Shown in pieces: positions 61,527 through 64,000 of a DNA stretch of 64,000 nt (position 1 is its first letter; every line of letters starts with the position of its first letter). Location: positions 110,056-174,055 of the forward strand of contig CAZSQZ010000007.1 in the NCBI GenBank assembly GCA_964609215.1. Direction: 5' to 3'. Made by a program: the position numbers and the translations under genes. The DNA comes from JABDKJ01 sp964609215 (GTDB lineage Bacteria > Bacteroidota > Bacteroidia > Flavobacteriales_D > JABDKJ01). A model generated the notes under the pieces. It had not been told where the DNA came from. It worked only from the letters and a program-made list of their open reading frames with translations, and made no database searches.

Positions 61527-62579
61527 TTAAATCTTAATAAAAGGATAATTCAAAAACACATTTTCTCCTTCAATTCTTAAAAGATAAGTTCCAGACCTAA
61601 GGAAGTTAAGGTCTAAATGGCTTGTCGTATTGGTAAAAGTAGTATTGAGGGTCTTCACAATCCGACCATTCAAGTCATACACGGAAATGTGAAGTTCTGA
61701 TTGAATGCTTGACTGAACGGTGATACTTGCATTATTTACAACAGGATTTGGAGACATATTTACACTCTCAATATTCTGGTTCTCCCCTATTCCATTTGGT
61801 AACCCAAAACCTATAAAAATAGCTTGCTGACTAGTGCTGGGAATACCTAAAGTATCTATGGTTTTAGCATAACAAATATCTGCTGGCGAATTTAAGCCGG
61901 AAACCGCAACAATTTCGCTTGAAGAGAAATCATTGGCGAATTTTGTAATTCGCAAAGGACTCCAGGACGACACATAATAGCTGCCTTCATTGTCTTCATC
62001 TATTCCGTCCATATTATTGAGATTGGCATCTATTATGGTACTAACAGAGTAGTCCAACAAATCTACCGCATGAATATTTCCTCCACCCCATGAAACAAAT
62101 ATCAATCGATTATTATCTCCGTCATGAATTATTCCATTAGGTTGGCTTTGGGTGTTTCCGACTACAATGGAGAAGGAAGGGTTAGTAAAATCTGAAGCAT
62201 CTATTTCATAAATTCTATCATTTGAAAAATCTGTTGCCCAAAGTCGATTATTTCCATCATTGGTCAATCCATTTAAGAATCCAGCACCAGGAATATTTAG
62301 ATCAAACACTTCTTGTTCAGTGTCTAGATCGTAGCCTTTTAAGCGGGTTCCTGTCAAAGCAAAAAGCGTATTGCCCATAACTTCCATTCCAAAGTCAGCA
62401 TCTAAGCCCGAACCAAAATAAGATACTGTTCCATTTGCAGCTCTTTGAACTATACTATTATTATCTGAAGAAGTAAAGAAGCGATTGGAAGCAGGATCGT
62501 GTTCTACGCTCTCTCCTATCATCTGCTGCGCTAAAAAGGAAATTGGAAAAGTAATGAATGCCAGTATAAATAATCTCAT
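61527..62579 (-). CDS. Secreted beta-propeller protein with T9SS sorting domain
   Basis: 350 aa with signal peptide (LFILAFITFPISFLAQ). Residues 25-250 form SMP-30/NHL-like propeller units: GESVEHDPASNRFFTSSDNN, NGLTNDGNNRLWATDFSNDR, PNGIIHDGDNNRLIFVSWGG, NNMDGIDEDNEGSYYVSSWS. The C-terminus has MSPNPVVNNASITV ... LRSGTYLLRIEGENV, a type A sorting domain. Possibly a secreted lactonase-like or adhesive protein; activity not predictable. Confidence 0.86.
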   Translation of the reverse strand: MRLFILAFITFPISFLAQQMIGESVEHDPASNRFFTSSDNNSIVQRAANGTVSYFGSGLDADFGMEVMGNTLFALTGTRLKGYDLDTEQEVFDLNIPGAGFLNGLTNDGNNRLWATDFSNDRIYEIDASDFTNPSFSIVVGNTQSQPNGIIHDGDNNRLIFVSWGGGNIHAVDLLDYSVSTIIDANLNNMDGIDEDNEGSYYVSSWSPLRITKFANDFSSSEIVAVSGLNSPADICYAKTIDTLGIPSTSQQAIFIGFGLPNGIGENQNIESVNMSPNPVVNNASITVQSSIQSELHISVYDLNGRIVKTLNTTFTNTTSHLDLNFLRSGTYLLRIEGENVFLNYPFIKI

Positions 62580-62760
62580 GCTACAAATTTGGGTAAAGAT
62601 AGATGGGTTTTTGGATTTTCAAGCGGATGTTTAATCTCAAGATTTCTCCTTCAAAAAAGCAAGAGTGTGCATGTAATTAATCATCAAATAAAAAACATTG
62701 CTTGAATTATTTTCTCAGTAAATAAATCCATAAATTCAGACAAACACTTAAACCTATTCA

Positions 62761-63858
62761 ATGCCTAAACGAGTTGTTGTTAAACGCAAGGATAAAGTCC
62801 TTGATCAAGAAATTTGTCTTCGTCTTCTAGATGAGTTTATTAGTGATTCATTTAAAGGCAGAAGAACGAAAAAAGACGGTTCCAGAATTTCAGAAGGAAC
62901 AGTAAATAATTATACATTCCTTAAAAAGGCAATACATAATTATACAGAGGCAAATGGTGAATGGAAGGTTTTTGTTTTTGAAAGGCTAACTATGAGAGAA
63001 CGTGAAAGAGCTGCTAATTTCAATAAAAAGTTTTATCAGAAATTCACCCACTTTCTTTACCAGAAAAAAGGATACTATGATAATTATGTCGGCCTTATCA
63101 TTAAAAATCTTCGCATTTTTTATAATTACTTAGAATTGGAAAGAAACATTTCTGTAGGTGCATTTCATAAAAAATTCTATGTGCCATCTGAGGAGATTCC
63201 GATTATAGCTCTAAGTCCAGAACAGCTACGTTACATAATGAATGATGCAGAATTCAATGCACGGATTCATGAAAATGGTTTAGAAAAAGTTAGGGATATT
63301 TTTGTTTTTGGATGTACCGTTGCTCTTAGAGTTTCTGATTTGCTCTCCTTAACTCAAAAGAATCTGGTTATAGAAAATGGGGTTCACTATTTGAAGGTAA
63401 AGTCTAAAAAAACGAGCACTTATACATCAGTAAAGTTGCCAAACTATGCTTTGGAAATATTAAAGAAATACAAAAATCAAAAAGGAAGTAGTAGAAGAAA
63501 AAAAATATTACTTCCATTTATCAGCGCAGGTTATTTAAACATCTCTTTAAAAAGAATGGCTTCTTTTTTAGATGATAATTTTACAATAGTTAAAACAAGG
63601 GAACGTAGAGGCAAGCAAGTTATAGTATATAAAGATCCGAAAAAGAAAACACATTATACCCTTGCTGACCACATTAGCACACACACCATGCGAAGAACTG
63701 CGATTACCAATATGCTTAGTTTGGGAATGCCAGAACATTTGGTAAGAAAAATTTCCGGGCACTCAGCAAACAGTAAAGAATTTTTTAGATATGTAGAGTT
63801 AGCTCAGTCCTATATTGACCATGAAACCGATCAAGTTTTTAGCCGCTTAGTGGGTTGA
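62761..63858 (+). CDS. Tyrosine recombinase / phage-integrase family protein
   Basis: 365 aa. A SAM-like core-binding domain covers about 15-150 (NNYTFLKKAIHNYTEANG, YVGLIIKNLRIFYNYL). Catalytic residues: Arg in VALRVSDLLSL, Lys in LKVKSKKT, HxxR in STHTMRRTAIT, GH in KISGHS and the nucleophile Tyr344 in FFRYVELAQSYID. The family integrates or excises mobile elements or inverts DNA. No tRNA or obvious att site in the window. An RHS core fragment begins 86 bp after its stop. Confidence 0.92.
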   Translation: MPKRVVVKRKDKVLDQEICLRLLDEFISDSFKGRRTKKDGSRISEGTVNNYTFLKKAIHNYTEANGEWKVFVFERLTMRERERAANFNKKFYQKFTHFLYQKKGYYDNYVGLIIKNLRIFYNYLELERNISVGAFHKKFYVPSEEIPIIALSPEQLRYIMNDAEFNARIHENGLEKVRDIFVFGCTVALRVSDLLSLTQKNLVIENGVHYLKVKSKKTSTYTSVKLPNYALEILKKYKNQKGSSRRKKILLPFISAGYLNISLKRMASFLDDNFTIVKTRERRGKQVIVYKDPKKKTHYTLADHISTHTMRRTAITNMLSLGMPEHLVRKISGHSANSKEFFRYVELAQSYIDHETDQVFSRLVG

Positions 63859-63943
63859 TTTTTTTGTTAAATTTAGTCACTAGAAAAAGCATGTTTTGAC
63901 ATTTTTTGTACTTCAAAATATATGTAAGTTACTGGATTTCAGC

Positions 63944-64000
63944 GGTAATTATTATCCATTTGGGATGATGATGCCGGGACGCTCTTTCTCAAACTCTACG
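63944..64000 (+). pseudogene. RHS core domain fragment running off the window, 5' part missing
   Basis: The frame at 63944-64000 reads GNYYPFGMMMPGRSFSNST, the Bacteroidota RHS-repeat-associated core motif (YYPFGM-x-MPGRSF). It should lie deep inside a large RHS protein, but an in-frame stop (TAG) occurs about 70 bp upstream and no YD repeats precede it. Either a 5'-truncated or displaced C-terminal module, or a frame restarted at TTG near 63893. The 3' part is outside the window. Confidence 0.65.

Overview
The window reads as a chromosomal stretch from a low-GC, free-living (probably marine or aquatic) Bacteroidota, most likely a Flavobacteriales relative. Evidence: six secreted proteins end in type IX secretion (T9SS) type A sorting domains (YPNP...GIY motifs); families typical of this phylum are present (BT_3928-type DoxX protein, DUF6913 next to dapA, DUF349, DUF2853, choice-of-anchor B); ribosome-binding sites are weak; and several start regions carry Bacteroidota-like TAnnTTTG boxes. 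I see no rRNA, tRNA or CRISPR array. The taxonomic placement is inference.

Layout. 0.1-5.1 kb: a solute-binding-like protein, a TerC/YkgJ pair, a T9SS cargo protein and an S37-type peptidase lipoprotein. 5.3-8.7 kb: a TM-helix-repeat channel, an ORC/Cdc6-like NTPase whose P-loop lacks lysine, and an MscS channel overlapping the NTPase by 4 bp. 8.8-9.0 kb: a repeat cluster. 9-10.7 kb: ChrA and a TPMT-type methyltransferase. 10.9-14.2 kb: a phosphate module (OprP-like porin plus Na/Pi cotransporter with a PhoU tail). 14.4-20.1 kb: a DEAD-box helicase, T9SS cargo, twin cupredoxins, DoxX and a fatty-acid desaturase. 20.3-29.7 kb: an ARPP-1 protein; two rhodanese lipoproteins; a PPK2 / glutamate-synthase-like / rhodanese / hydroxylase operon; dodecin; a HerA-like ATPase; DUF2853; an AIM24-like protein. 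29.7-36.3 kb: two short unlisted genes, a candidate small RNA, SDR, LPP20, SRPBCC, a choice-of-anchor B T9SS protein and a five-repeat DUF349 protein.

36.3-49.9 kb is one long minus-strand gene series: tpiA, prmA, two giant exported proteins (1,494 and 2,167 aa), clpS, and an M48 lipoprotein peptidase. The giants lie between housekeeping genes and are the least explained part of the window. 50-55.8 kb holds an orphan Dpp/Opp-type permease coupled to a DoxX protein, a DUF4412 protein, dapA and DUF6913. 55.9-61.3 kb is a plus-strand series: LOG protein, EF-hand mini-protein, PaiB-like protein, GT2 fused to a Rossmann-like domain, proline-iminopeptidase-like lipoprotein, a small secreted protein and an extended PqiA-like protein. 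The right end is mobile: a decayed IS3-type transposase tail, a T9SS propeller protein, a tyrosine recombinase and, at the edge, an RHS core fragment with no visible N-terminal part.

The best candidates for something undescribed are the channel/NTPase/channel module (5.3-8.7 kb), the two giant proteins (37.4-48.4 kb), the twin cupredoxins with glutamine in the axial-ligand position, the orphan small-RNA-like transcript near 30 kb, and the recombinase next to an RHS fragment.
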